Positions 15,064 through 23,546 are shown, counted from the first letter of the stretch. The stretch is 28,973 nt of DNA from JBIOHJ01 sp044448905 (GCA_044448905.1 JBIOHJ010000025.1:1-28973), one strand, 5' to 3'. A program made the numbers and translations. Notes: generated from the sequence alone by a model not told the origin.

Positions 15064-18000
15064 TTATTTTGCTTTCACCATCTTCTTGCTGTCAATTACT
15101 TTTCCATCAACAACTAACGAGTATGTATAAATTCCTGCCGATAACTTGCTGCCGAAAACCTGTATTGCTCCGGTTCCTTTTTCGGAGATTTTATAAGTGT
15201 TGATTTGATTGCCAAGGTTATCGTAAAAATAAATAATTGCATTTTCAAAAGCTTCGGGAATTGACCAACGTACCCAAGTGCTTTCGCTAAACGGATTTGG
15301 ATCGGCTGCAAATAATTGAAGCGTTTTTATATTTTCCAGTTCGATGCTACCGGTGTTAGTTGCCGGATTTTCGGTGCGGGGTGTTAATAAACAACAGGCA
15401 GCTATTTGTTGCTGCAACGATTCTATTTGTTCTCCTTGTTCATTTACGGCAGCAACCAATAACGGAATGAGCCCAGTTGGATTGATTGCCGAAAAAGTCA
15501 ATTCGGGGTGAATGACATTACCCGCTGTATCGAGGATGGCAGGTGCGGTTAGTGTTTTGACTAATCCCGGAAGTTCCTGCTGAACATTACTGGCCATTAA
15601 GCCATATTGTAGCCCAGAGGGTAGATACAACTGAGGATTATTTGCCTGATCGAAAGTATAAGTCCGAGGAACTAAACATTTTAATATATTACATGCTGTG
15701 TCGGGTTGAAGCAACTGGATGTTATCTTTAAGAGAAGAATCGGAGGGGATGAAACTACCGGCAACAAAAATATCTCCTCTGAAAAAAGCCGAATGCCCGG
15801 TTGTATTACCATCATTACTGTTTACATATAATAAAAACGGATTACCATTTGCCGTAACCGGATTAGTGTACCCAATTCCAACACGAACTTGGTTGTGTCC
15901 TCCACCCGTAAGTGAGCCAAGCACCATGCAATCGCTGCAAGCTACACGGCTGGCATTTCCAATTGCTGTGGCATTTATTAATGTGCCTTCATCAGGAAAT
16001 GCATCATCTGCATCTCTCCCTATAAAAGTACAATTAATATTAGTTCCGCCAAAAACCATTTCGTCTCCGGCTAATGCGCCAACAGCTGTGTTACCATCGC
16101 CTGTTTCATTCGTAAACAAAGAATTATATCCTACAGCTGTATTATTTATGCCAGTGGTATTTGCTTGCAGCGACCATCTTCCATTGGCAGTATTTTGATC
16201 ACCGTCCTCATTATTAGCGAGTGCATGATCTCCGGTAGCAGTATTATCATTGCCGTCTATATTATCTGTTAGTGATGCGTGACCAATGGCTGTATTCTGA
16301 CTACCGGTTGTGTTTAAAAGAAGCGCCTCAAGTCCAACAGCCATATTACTTTCTCCTTCTGTATTATTGAAAAGCGCACTTTGCCCAATAGCGACATTAT
16401 TATTTCCGAGTGTGTTTGAACGGAGCGCTCTTGCTCCTAAGGCTGTGTTGTTTACTCCCTCATTAGGAATCGCCAAGGAAGTTCCTTCCCCAGCACGATC
16501 ACCTACGAATGTATTATTTGTTGATAGCGGGTCTAAGAACTGACCTGCATTAAATCCCACACAAATATTAGTAAGACTGAATGGCATAGATAGCGCATGT
16601 TCATTAGATATGCGGTACATCCGGGTTAGGTTATTAAGATTAATATCCCCATTAACCGAAAATTTGTGAGTGCCTGATGGTGCCATGCTAACACCTACAT
16701 TTGTTCCATTATCCTGTATTACACTGCAAACAATATTGGTTCCGTCAGCTCTTTGCACAAACGTATTTGTAAGGCAAGTGGATGTGCCTGTACCTACTTG
16801 ATCGGTGGTTAAAACAACATCGCCAGTTGTGTTAACGGTGAGAACTTTTAAGTTGGATGTAAATGTTGTATTAGATGTAGAAGCGAGATCATTAAATGTT
16901 AAACCGCTTATGCCTCCACCTCCTCCGGTATAATGATGATTCGTTGTTGCATCGGCATCTATTTCGAGATTGTTTTGAGGTTCTAAACCGACTCCTGTAT
17001 TTACTCCAACTCTGCTATTGCTTGCATTTACCCGAAGATTACCAAGCGATGTTGTTTGGAAATCCGTCCATATCCCAGTAGTGTTTATATTTGGAGGAGT
17101 TGCAGGTGTGTAGGTTAAACGAAGTTGAGGGGCATCAGGACGACTATCATTTTGATGCTGGTCATAAATTTCAAGCTTACGTGCAGGTGCAATACCACTG
17201 CCATTGCCAGCAGCAACATCAGAAAAATTTCCAATACCAAAATATCCTGTATTATCAAAACGCGCAGCTTCAAGACCATTAAAGTTACTTGCCTCACCCA
17301 AGCCGGGAAGCCCTGTAAAAATAAATCGGAGTACATTACCACGATCTGTGACGCTTTGCAAATCATTATCACCCCAGTTGATTATTGCATCAAAATCATC
17401 AGTGGCTGGCAAACCTTCCTGCTTTAAGCCAAAATAAGCCATATCGGTAGCATAATTCGTGTAAGTACCAACTTCCATCCAGCTACGATGACCTCCGGCA
17501 CCGGGAACCCATGCATTGCCTAAATGGAGCAATGAAACAGGTACAAGATAATTATTAAGTCCTGTATTATCATCCCATGAAGCATTTCCACTGAGATTTT
17601 CATAAGGAATTCCAATGCGTGTTACCAAGTGCCCCGCTGCATTAGTAGTATGGAATATGCGCATGCGCAACCCCAAGCGATTGTTGCCCGCATACAGGGG
17701 ATCGTTTGTGTTGGTAAAAATCTCAATAGGATTATTCTCGGTTTGTATATGTTGGGCATCAGTAGTAAATATGTTTCCTATTGATGGAATATTTACGAGG
17801 TCCATGCCAATGCGGTAGCCATCATTTGCTGTGGTACCTGTTGTGACGGTAGTAAATTGGTGAAAAGTTTGAAAACCGACAATTGGAGTTGAATTGTGTT
17901 GGTGGAGTAGGAAATTGGGTGTGGCGATGCCAATGCCGACAAAACCAGTGGGACCATCAATAGTCATGCGGAGATTAGCGCCCCCGGTGTTAAAAAGCAT

Positions 18001-18399
18001 ATCTCCCAAAGGTCGGGTTGCCTGAAAGGTGATATTATCGCTTGCGGCAGGATTAAATAAGCGGAATTTTTCGGTTTTAGTTAAATCAGTTGCTCCTGTA
18101 AACATGTTCCAAACATTATCAACACTATTGATGGCATCCGTACGAAAAAGGTTTCCTGCTCCGTAATATGGAAAGGTAATGTAAAATGAATTGATATGGA
18201 CAGAGGCTAAAGCTTGTCTACCTAATGCTGCATCAAAATTTCCAACACCAATTGCATAAGGATTCTGAGCTCCAGCAGGATTAAAACGTGACCAACGATT
18301 TAATCCTGCAAATTGAATTTGAAATTGACAAATAGCCACATTTGCCAATAAAACCAGCACAAACGTGTTGATTAAACGAATGTAATTTTTTGTTTTCAT
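15064..18399 (-). CDS. Large T9SS surface protein: repeat stalk plus S74 self-cleaving domain
   Basis: 1111 residues. A signal peptide ends near NVAICQ. Residues about 25-600 resemble tail-fibre or beta-structured surface regions (repeated VGIGIATPN and FGIGNF-like turns). Residues 651-778 are seven full and one partial 17-residue repeats, consensus NTAxGxxALxxNTxGxx, similar to YadA-type adhesin head repeats. Residues 886-1000 match the Peptidase_S74 intramolecular chaperone: SDSSLKDNI with Ser886, Asp887 and Lys891 at the spacing of the Ser-Lys catalytic pair, then YTFDQA, YGLMASNVQQELPGLV, INPTGLIPLLVAAVNEQ and a short coiled coil. Residues 1027-1111 are a T9SS type A sorting domain (DPNPFSEST, LSAGIYTYSL). 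It is probably a trimeric surface fibre, from knowledge of the S74 family. It starts 15 nt after another T9SS gene, so the two likely share a transcript. Confidence 0.88.
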   Translation of the reverse strand: MKTKNYIRLINTFVLVLLANVAICQFQIQFAGLNRWSRFNPAGAQNPYAIGVGNFDAALGRQALASVHINSFYITFPYYGAGNLFRTDAINSVDNVWNMFTGATDLTKTEKFRLFNPAASDNITFQATRPLGDMLFNTGGANLRMTIDGPTGFVGIGIATPNFLLHQHNSTPIVGFQTFHQFTTVTTGTTANDGYRIGMDLVNIPSIGNIFTTDAQHIQTENNPIEIFTNTNDPLYAGNNRLGLRMRIFHTTNAAGHLVTRIGIPYENLSGNASWDDNTGLNNYLVPVSLLHLGNAWVPGAGGHRSWMEVGTYTNYATDMAYFGLKQEGLPATDDFDAIINWGDNDLQSVTDRGNVLRFIFTGLPGLGEASNFNGLEAARFDNTGYFGIGNFSDVAAGNGSGIAPARKLEIYDQHQNDSRPDAPQLRLTYTPATPPNINTTGIWTDFQTTSLGNLRVNASNSRVGVNTGVGLEPQNNLEIDADATTNHHYTGGGGGISGLTFNDLASTSNTTFTSNLKVLTVNTTGDVVLTTDQVGTGTSTCLTNTFVQRADGTNIVCSVIQDNGTNVGVSMAPSGTHKFSVNGDINLNNLTRMYRISNEHALSMPFSLTNICVGFNAGQFLDPLSTNNTFVGDRAGEGTSLAIPNEGVNNTALGARALRSNTLGNNNVAIGQSALFNNTEGESNMAVGLEALLLNTTGSQNTAIGHASLTDNIDGNDNTATGDHALANNEDGDQNTANGRWSLQANTTGINNTAVGYNSLFTNETGDGNTAVGALAGDEMVFGGTNINCTFIGRDADDAFPDEGTLINATAIGNASRVACSDCMVLGSLTGGGHNQVRVGIGYTNPVTANGNPFLLYVNSNDGNTTGHSAFFRGDIFVAGSFIPSDSSLKDNIQLLQPDTACNILKCLVPRTYTFDQANNPQLYLPSGLQYGLMASNVQQELPGLVKTLTAPAILDTAGNVIHPELTFSAINPTGLIPLLVAAVNEQGEQIESLQQQIAACCLLTPRTENPATNTGSIELENIKTLQLFAADPNPFSESTWVRWSIPEAFENAIIYFYDNLGNQINTYKISEKGTGAIQVFGSKLSAGIYTYSLVVDGKVIDSKKMVKAK
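16066..16449 (-). repeat. 51-bp coding repeats (17-residue YadA-like units)
   Basis: Seven full and one partial 17-residue units in the surface protein. Each begins N-T/V/M-A and carries G at unit position 5 and usually L at position 9. DNA copies are diverged from one another. Confidence 0.85.
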
Positions 18400-18414
18400 A
18401 TTGTTAATTTTTTA

Positions 18415-19389
18415 TTAATGATTTATAATAATTTTTTCATAAAATATTTTTTTGGTAGTTGTAACCTTTACTAAATAAATTCCGGAGGGCAATGACGTTA
18501 AATCAATAGTTTTAATCCTATTTGAATTTTTATCTTCTTTGCTTCTAATAACTTTCCCAGCAAGATCAAAAACAGAAATATCAATTGGATTATTTGCATT
18601 GAAATTTAGATTAAGGATTCCACTTGTCGGATTAGGAAAAATTAAATTTCCATCAAATACAGAATTTTCACTTATCTCCGTGAGTGAATCGCAAGGAGTT
18701 ACCAATACATCATCGAAATAATAAAATGACCATGTCCAAGGGACACTTAAATTATTAGATGCAGTATCTGTTAAAGTGTCGTCATCAAAATTTCCAATGA
18801 TGAAAAACTTTTCATTTCCATTGGCTGTAAAACTTCCTGAAATTTCAATCCATTGCACGGTATCAACCAAAGGATTTAATGCAGGGTTATTATTTATCTG
18901 CGGAGTTACATGAATTATGGTATCTCCGCTTATTGTATCGTTCATTAACATAGGAGAAAAATAAATGCCCATATTTCCAGCTGAATATCGCGCATCGTTT
19001 GCAAGATTCACATAAAATCGAACACAATATTCAACTCCGGCAATTAATGTGTCACTTAACTCACCCTGAATATATTCTCTTTGATTAGGAATGGGAAAAG
19101 CTGTATTATAGTTAAAAGTTGCAATACCAGCATAAGAACTATCAGTTCTTGCAGGTTGATAACCAAAAATATTGTAAGGCGTGCTGTAGCCATTACCGCA
19201 GGCTGTAAAATAATCAGGTGTAGAGTAAGCAATAGGATTTGTCCAATAAGTAGAAAAAAATATTTGTCCACCATTGTCAGGGCAAGTATCATGTAATTCA
19301 AAGCTTGGATTTAAAACAAGGTTGAATTGCCCATAAGAAACCTGTGCAGTAAAAAACAGCAGTAAGAAAAAGTAAAAAAGATACTTAAT
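18415..19389 (-). CDS. T9SS type A secreted protein with NPSFE N-terminal domain and apparent ATT start
   Basis: The obvious ORF from the GTG at 19011 (198 residues) cuts the protein in half. The same frame stays open to a stop at 19411-19413. From an ATT codon at 19387-19389 it encodes a perfect signal peptide (KYLFYFFLLLFFTAQVSYG). Next comes the recognised opening of a Bacteroidota secreted family: FNLVLNPSFELHDTCP, then TYWTNPIAYSTPDYFTAC, IFGYQPARTDSSYAGIA, REYIQGELSDTLIAGVEYCV. That gives 324 residues. No ATG, GTG or TTG lies between the upstream stop and the signal peptide. The last 77 residues are a T9SS sorting domain (IFPNPTSGILNL, LPSGIYLVKV, basic end). Either ATT is used as the start or the start codon has been lost. 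The middle probably forms a jelly-roll, carbohydrate-binding-like fold; this is inference. Confidence 0.8.
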   Translation of the reverse strand: MKYLFYFFLLLFFTAQVSYGQFNLVLNPSFELHDTCPDNGGQIFFSTYWTNPIAYSTPDYFTACGNGYSTPYNIFGYQPARTDSSYAGIATFNYNTAFPIPNQREYIQGELSDTLIAGVEYCVRFYVNLANDARYSAGNMGIYFSPMLMNDTISGDTIIHVTPQINNNPALNPLVDTVQWIEISGSFTANGNEKFFIIGNFDDDTLTDTASNNLSVPWTWSFYYFDDVLVTPCDSLTEISENSVFDGNLIFPNPTSGILNLNFNANNPIDISVFDLAGKVIRSKEDKNSNRIKTIDLTSLPSGIYLVKVTTTKKIFYEKIIINH

Positions 19390-19487
19390 AAGAAGGTTAG
19401 CTACCCCATTTGGTTAGGATTAGAGGGTGAAGATAAGAAAAGAATAATTAATAAATGAAAATTATTTTAAGGATAGTAATAAATATT

Positions 19488-19520
19488 GAATAACGAACAT
19501 TTGAACATTTGAATAACGAA
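19488..19520. repeat. Short symmetric direct repeats in an intergenic gap
   Basis: GAATAACGAA occurs at 19488-19497 and 19511-19520, with CATTTGAA twice between them (19498-19505, 19506-19513). It belongs to the kind of 7-8 bp low-complexity repeats scattered in this window. The rest of the gap 19390-19530 holds nothing I can identify and no clear terminator. Confidence 0.75.
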
Positions 19521-19530
19521 AAATGAGGTT

Positions 19531-20154
19531 TTATTTATAATCCTCCACATTCAAAAATTTATTGCAGCTTTTGGTTTCTTCAGCGAGGCGGTTTGAACAG
19601 ATAAAAACAATTTTGTTTTTTTTAAATTCAGCGAAAGCATTATCAAACCATTCGATACCTTCTTTATCGAGATTGGAAAGCGGTTCGTCAAGAAGCAGTA
19701 AAGGTGCATCAGCCATGAGGGCGAGAATGAGCTTAACGCGTTGTTTCATACCGGATGAAAAATATTTTAGTTTTTTATTTTGAGAAAATTTAAGCCGGGA
19801 AACTTCTACCAGGGTTCCGATGTCATGCTGCTTAAGGGCAGGTTTAAAATTAAAATAGAAACCTGAAATTTCTTTTAATGTAAATTCCTCAATTAAGTCA
19901 ATATAGGGAGAAGCGAAGCTGATGGATTTATAAATATTTTCATGGCTGACTTTTTGTTCGTTTAAAGAATATTCTATTTGTCCGGAAGTTTGAGAAATGT
20001 ATCCGGCAATTATTTGGAGCAGTGTAGATTTCCCACAACCATTATACCCGGTAATGGCTACTACATCGCCAATAAAAATTTCTATTGAAATGTTTTTAAA
20101 AATCCATTGACCCGCAAATCTTTTCCCGATATTTTTAAGTGTAACAGAATTCAA
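19531..20154 (-). CDS. ABC transporter ATPase (CcmA-like) linked to lpxA
   Basis: 207 residues, a single ATPase domain. Walker A is GYNGCGKSTLL (about 34-44), the signature is SSGMKQRVKL, and Walker B plus catalytic Glu is LLLLDEPLSNLD. The position of the switch (H-loop) histidine reads VFICSNRLAEE, so Asn stands where His is usual; I recall the same CSN form in relatives from other Bacteroidota. It starts 24 nt after lpxA, in an operon with lpxC and lpxA. No permease gene is adjacent, so its membrane partner must be encoded elsewhere. Substrate unknown. Position suggests an envelope lipid or polysaccharide link, but CcmA-type annotation (heme export) is also common for such short ATPases. 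Confidence 0.85.
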   Translation of the reverse strand: MNSVTLKNIGKRFAGQWIFKNISIEIFIGDVVAITGYNGCGKSTLLQIIAGYISQTSGQIEYSLNEQKVSHENIYKSISFASPYIDLIEEFTLKEISGFYFNFKPALKQHDIGTLVEVSRLKFSQNKKLKYFSSGMKQRVKLILALMADAPLLLLDEPLSNLDKEGIEWFDNAFAEFKKNKIVFICSNRLAEETKSCNKFLNVEDYK

Positions 20155-20178
20155 GGGTATGACGGTATCAAAAAAAAA

Positions 20179-20970
20179 CTATTCATCCTTTTCGCCCGAA
20201 AAGCCCCGCATAATGCCGCGGTTTGAGGTTTTAACAAAACTTAGAATTTCATCGCGTTCTTTACTTTCAGGTAATTCTTCTTCTATTATAGCAAGCGCTT
20301 TATTATAAGTATATCCTTTCTGAAACAGTGTGCGGTAAATTTCCTGTATCTCATTTATTTTATCATCCGTAAAACCTCTGCGTTTCATCCCAACCGAATT
20401 AATTCCAACAAAAGCCAAAGGCTCCCGTGCTGCTTTGGTAAATGGTGGAACATCTTTGCGGATTAACGAACCACCCGACACCATCACATGCCCGCCAATG
20501 TGCACAAACTGGTGTACTGCTGATAATCCGCCAATGATTGCGAAATCATCAATCACAATATGACCAGCAAGGGTTACTCCATTAGCAAGAATACAATTGT
20601 TGCCAATTATGCAATCGTGTGCAACATGCACATAAGCCATAAGCAGGCAATTTTTACCGATAATAGTTTTGCCAGATGCTTTTGTTCCTTTGTTTATGGT
20701 AACAAATTCTCTCACGGTAGTGTTATCACCAATTTCGACAAATGTTTCTTCACCAGCATATTTTAAATCCTGCGGGGCAGCTGAAATTACAGCGCCCGGA
20801 AAAATTTTACAGGTTTTTCCGATTCGCGCTCCGTTCATAACAGTAACGTTAGAGCCTATCCATGTTCCGTCACCAATTTCAACATCGGAATAAACCGTTA
20901 CAAAAGGTTCGATGTGAACGCTGGTTCCGATTTTGGCTTTGGGATGTATGGATGCTAAATTTGAAATCAT
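20179..20970 (-). CDS. lpxA: UDP-N-acetylglucosamine acyltransferase LpxA
   Basis: 263 residues, matching the family length (about 255-265). Hexapeptide repeats forming a left-handed beta helix run from residue 6 to about 185 (ASIHPKAKIG, VEIGDGTWIG, ARIGKTCKI). The catalytic His is in YVHVAHDCIIGNN, followed by the conserved LAGHIVIDDFAIIGGLSAVHQFVHIG and the GINSVGMKRRGF region. The C-terminus is helical. It transfers a 3-hydroxyacyl chain from ACP to UDP-GlcNAc, the first step of lipid A synthesis, in the cytoplasm. Its ATG overlaps the lpxC-fabZ stop by 4 nt (ATGA), indicating translational coupling. Confidence 0.97.
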   Translation of the reverse strand: MISNLASIHPKAKIGTSVHIEPFVTVYSDVEIGDGTWIGSNVTVMNGARIGKTCKIFPGAVISAAPQDLKYAGEETFVEIGDNTTVREFVTINKGTKASGKTIIGKNCLLMAYVHVAHDCIIGNNCILANGVTLAGHIVIDDFAIIGGLSAVHQFVHIGGHVMVSGGSLIRKDVPPFTKAAREPLAFVGINSVGMKRRGFTDDKINEIQEIYRTLFQKGYTYNKALAIIEEELPESKERDEILSFVKTSNRGIMRGFSGEKDE

Positions 20971-22367
20971 GTGTTTTCCTTGCGGACTATTTGAGCAAGC
21001 ATTTCGGCTTCCATAACTATTTTATCGCCAACAATGGCTTCACCTTTCATGTGGCATATACCCCTGCGGATAGGCGTTAGTAATTTTAAACTGAAAACAA
21101 CAGTATCTCCCGGCAACACTTTATTCTTAAACCGAGCTTCAGAAATTTTCATAAAGTAGGTAAGGTAATTTTGCGGGTCGGAAACCGAGTGGAGAACAAG
21201 TATACCACCTGTTTGTGCCATTGCCTCAACCAGGATAACACCGGGAGTAATGGGGTTTCCCGGAAAATGTCCCTGGAAAAACCATTCATTCATCGAAAAG
21301 TTTTTTACACCTACCACATGTTCTTTTGATAATTCAAGAATTCTATCAAGGAATAAAAACGGAGCGCGATGGGGTAAAAATTTCTGAATGCCGTTAACAT
21401 CGTATAGAGGTTTTTTATTCAAATCAAATTTTGGAACCTGTGATTTATTTTTATCCCGTTTAATCAGCTCTTTTATTTTTTTTGCAAAAGCAATATTCGC
21501 GGCATGGCCGGGACGCGCAGCAAGAATATGCGCTTTAACGGGCATGCCTATTAATGCAAAATCTCCGATTATGTCGAGCAGCTTATGCCGTGCAGGCTCG
21601 TTTTGAAAATGAAGCTTTACGTTATTTAAGAATCCTTTTTCAACCACCTCAACTTTTGGTTTGTTGAGCAAGGCCGCCAGTTCATCAAGTTTTTCTTTTG
21701 CGATAGGCTTATCAACTACCACAATGGCATTATCCAGATCACCACCTTTAATGAGGTCATGCTTTATCAACGATTCAAGTTCATGCAAAAAAACAAAGGT
21801 GCGGCACTGGGCAATGTCACCATTGAATTCTTCAATTTTATGCAGCTGTGCATGCTGTGTTCCTAATACTTCCGAATTGTAATCGACCATTACAGTAACA
21901 CGAAAATCTTCGCTGGGAACAGCAAGCATTTCTACATTGCGGTCGGGATCTTCGTAAGTTAGATTTTCCTTTAGCTCATAAAATTTGCGTTCGGCAGCCA
22001 GCTGAACAATTTTTGCTTTTTGAAGCGCTGAGATAAACGGGCTGGAACTCCCATCCATAATCGGAACTTCGGGACCATCTATTTCTATCAATACATTATC
22101 AATTTCCAAACCTGCTAATGCAGCCAATGCATGCTCGGTGGTTGATATTTTAACTCCGTTTTTACCGATGGTGGTTCCGCGGGCTGTATCCACAACGTTT
22201 TCAATATCGGCTTCAACTACCGGTTTATCCGGCAAATCAATGCGCTGAAATTTATACCCATAATTTTCTACAGCAGGCCTAAAAGTGATGGTTACTTTTT
22301 CGCCTGTATGCAAACCAATACCTGAAATAGTGACCGGTTCCTGGATGGTAGTTTGGTTTGGATTCAT
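20967..22367 (-). CDS. lpxC/fabZ: Bifunctional LpxC deacetylase / FabZ dehydratase fusion
   Basis: 466 residues from the ATG at 22367; the ATG at 22379 adds MFAK and does not fit the spacing to the conserved GIGLHTGE seen in relatives. LpxC part (about 1-310): TTEHALAAL with the zinc His and catalytic Glu, RHKLLDIIGDF with zinc His and Asp, and ARPGHAANI with the acid-base His. FabZ part (about 330-466): PHRAPFLFLDRI, the catalytic His in FFQGHFPGNPITPG, and Glu in VILVEAMAQTGG. LpxC deacetylates UDP-3-O-acyl-GlcNAc, the committed step of lipid A synthesis; FabZ dehydrates 3-hydroxyacyl-ACP. The two compete for the same acyl-ACP pool, so the fusion ties them at a fixed ratio. It is a phylum-typical fusion, not a novelty. 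Confidence 0.97.
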   Translation of the reverse strand: MNPNQTTIQEPVTISGIGLHTGEKVTITFRPAVENYGYKFQRIDLPDKPVVEADIENVVDTARGTTIGKNGVKISTTEHALAALAGLEIDNVLIEIDGPEVPIMDGSSSPFISALQKAKIVQLAAERKFYELKENLTYEDPDRNVEMLAVPSEDFRVTVMVDYNSEVLGTQHAQLHKIEEFNGDIAQCRTFVFLHELESLIKHDLIKGGDLDNAIVVVDKPIAKEKLDELAALLNKPKVEVVEKGFLNNVKLHFQNEPARHKLLDIIGDFALIGMPVKAHILAARPGHAANIAFAKKIKELIKRDKNKSQVPKFDLNKKPLYDVNGIQKFLPHRAPFLFLDRILELSKEHVVGVKNFSMNEWFFQGHFPGNPITPGVILVEAMAQTGGILVLHSVSDPQNYLTYFMKISEARFKNKVLPGDTVVFSLKLLTPIRRGICHMKGEAIVGDKIVMEAEMLAQIVRKENT

Positions 22368-22399
22368 TTTCGCGAACATGAATAAAGTGAATGGGAAGG

Positions 22400-22407
22400 C
22401 AAAAGTA
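22400..22407 (-). promoter_or_regulatory. -7 promoter element for lpxC-fabZ
   Basis: Minus-strand TACTTTTG fits TAnnTTTG, 32 nt before the chosen ATG. It implies that lpxC-fabZ, lpxA and the ABC gene can be transcribed separately from lpxD. Confidence 0.45.
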
Positions 22408-22421
22408 GCAGAAATGTTGGA

Positions 22422-22487
22422 TGGTTGAATTGTCGAATGGCTAAATGGCTGATTTCAGGCGTAACAATTCAACCAATGGGCATTTAG
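22422..22487. repeat. Inverted pair of low-complexity repeats between lpxD and lpxC
   Basis: TGGTTGAATTGT (22422-22433) is exactly complementary to ACAATTCAACCA (22464-22475). CTAAATG (22441-22447) is complementary to CATTTAG (22481-22487). The interleaved order suggests two copies of one short repeat in opposite orientation rather than a single hairpin. It fills most of the 122-nt gap; no terminator is evident. Confidence 0.7.
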
Positions 22488-22501
22488 ATAGAAAAAAGTG
22501 G

Positions 22502-23533
22502 TCAGCTTTTATATTCCGCAAGCGCTTTTTCTAACTCGCGGATGCGGTTTTCCAATTCTGGGAGTTTTTTGAAAAGCACATACACGCGCTTAAACTCGCT
22601 GATATTAAAAGCAGGCGTTCCCTCAACGATTTCGCCCTGTTTGGTTATGCTCTTTCCAACACCCGATTGCCCGGCAATTTTAACTCCATCGGCAATAGTA
22701 AGATGCCCTATAACTCCCGCCTGTCCGCCAATCATGCAATTCTTTCCGATTTTGGTTGAACCGGCAATTGCTGAGAGTCCGGCAATAACCGTATTCTCAC
22801 CAATCTCAACATTGTGGGCAATCTGAATTAAATTATCCAGCTTGGCACCTTTCCTGATTACGGTTGAACCCAATGTTGCACGATCAATAGCTGTATTGGC
22901 TCCTATCTCAACATAATCTTCGATAATTACATTTCCGGTTTGAGGAACTTTGCTGTAATCGCTTTGACCGGGGGCAAATCCAAAACCATCTGACCCAATA
23001 ACGGCACCTGCATGTATGAGGCAGTGGGAAGCTATTTTACTGTGTGCATAAATTTTTACTCCTGCTTTAATAACGGTGTTATCTCCCACCTCAACATCGT
23101 CACTAATATAAACCTGCGGGTAAATTTTTACGTTATTTCCAATCTTTACATTATTTCCCAAATAAGCAAAAGCACCTATATAAACATCTTTTCCAACTTT
23201 GGCAGTAGATGAAATAAAAACAGGCTGTTCTATTCCCGTTTTATTTTCCGTATGCTCGTTAACCATTTCAAGGAGTTTCGCAAAAGCTTTGTATGCATCG
23301 CTTACACGGATGAGGGTTAACCCGACAGGCTGCTCCGGTACAAAATCATTATTGACAATAACAACCGATGCTTTGGTTGTATATATATAAGGAGTGTATT
23401 TAGGATTGGCAAGAAAGCTCAATGAGCCGTTTTCGCCCTCTTCTATTTTAGAAAGGCGGCTTACAGTTACCGAAGGGTCGCCTTCGACAGTTCCCTGTAA
23501 AAGCTGGCTGATTTGGTGAGCAGTAAATTGCAT
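22502..23533 (-). CDS. lpxD: UDP-3-O-(3-hydroxyacyl)glucosamine N-acyltransferase LpxD
   Basis: 343 residues, the usual family length. The N-terminal uridine-binding domain (1-100) includes VSRLSKIEEGENGSLSFLANPKY. A long left-handed beta helix of hexapeptide repeats follows (about 105-310), with the catalytic His in LIQIAHNVEIGENTVI and the conserved GSDGFGFAPG loop. A short C-terminal helix (ENRIRELEKALAEYK) matches the trimer-contact helix. It adds the second, N-linked acyl chain in lipid A synthesis, acting after LpxC. It lies upstream of lpxC-fabZ with 134 nt between genes. A -7 match 6 nt before its ATG is listed separately. Confidence 0.97.
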   Translation of the reverse strand: MQFTAHQISQLLQGTVEGDPSVTVSRLSKIEEGENGSLSFLANPKYTPYIYTTKASVVIVNNDFVPEQPVGLTLIRVSDAYKAFAKLLEMVNEHTENKTGIEQPVFISSTAKVGKDVYIGAFAYLGNNVKIGNNVKIYPQVYISDDVEVGDNTVIKAGVKIYAHSKIASHCLIHAGAVIGSDGFGFAPGQSDYSKVPQTGNVIIEDYVEIGANTAIDRATLGSTVIRKGAKLDNLIQIAHNVEIGENTVIAGLSAIAGSTKIGKNCMIGGQAGVIGHLTIADGVKIAGQSGVGKSITKQGEIVEGTPAFNISEFKRVYVLFKKLPELENRIRELEKALAEYKS

Positions 23534-23538
23534 AACGA

Positions 23539-23546
23539 CAAAAATA
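23539..23546 (-). promoter_or_regulatory. Possible -7 element before lpxD
   Basis: Minus-strand TATTTTTG fits TAnnTTTG but ends only 5 nt before the ATG, so transcription would begin at or inside the start codon. A TTTTG lies 25 nt upstream, rather far for a -33 element. It may be chance. The remaining part of the 112-nt pyrF-lpxD gap shows nothing identifiable. Confidence 0.25.

Noticed and set aside
14889..15203. 104-codon plus-strand ORF behind the terminator
   Set aside because: It starts in the terminator, runs through the structured repeat and overlaps the T9SS sorting domain of the gene on the other strand.
19056..19301. 81-codon hydrophobic minus-strand ORF
   Set aside because: It is an out-of-frame reading of the T9SS gene whose true frame extends to 19389.
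20967..22379. LpxC-FabZ fusion as a novel fusion
   Set aside because: It is a well-known, phylum-wide arrangement in Bacteroidota.
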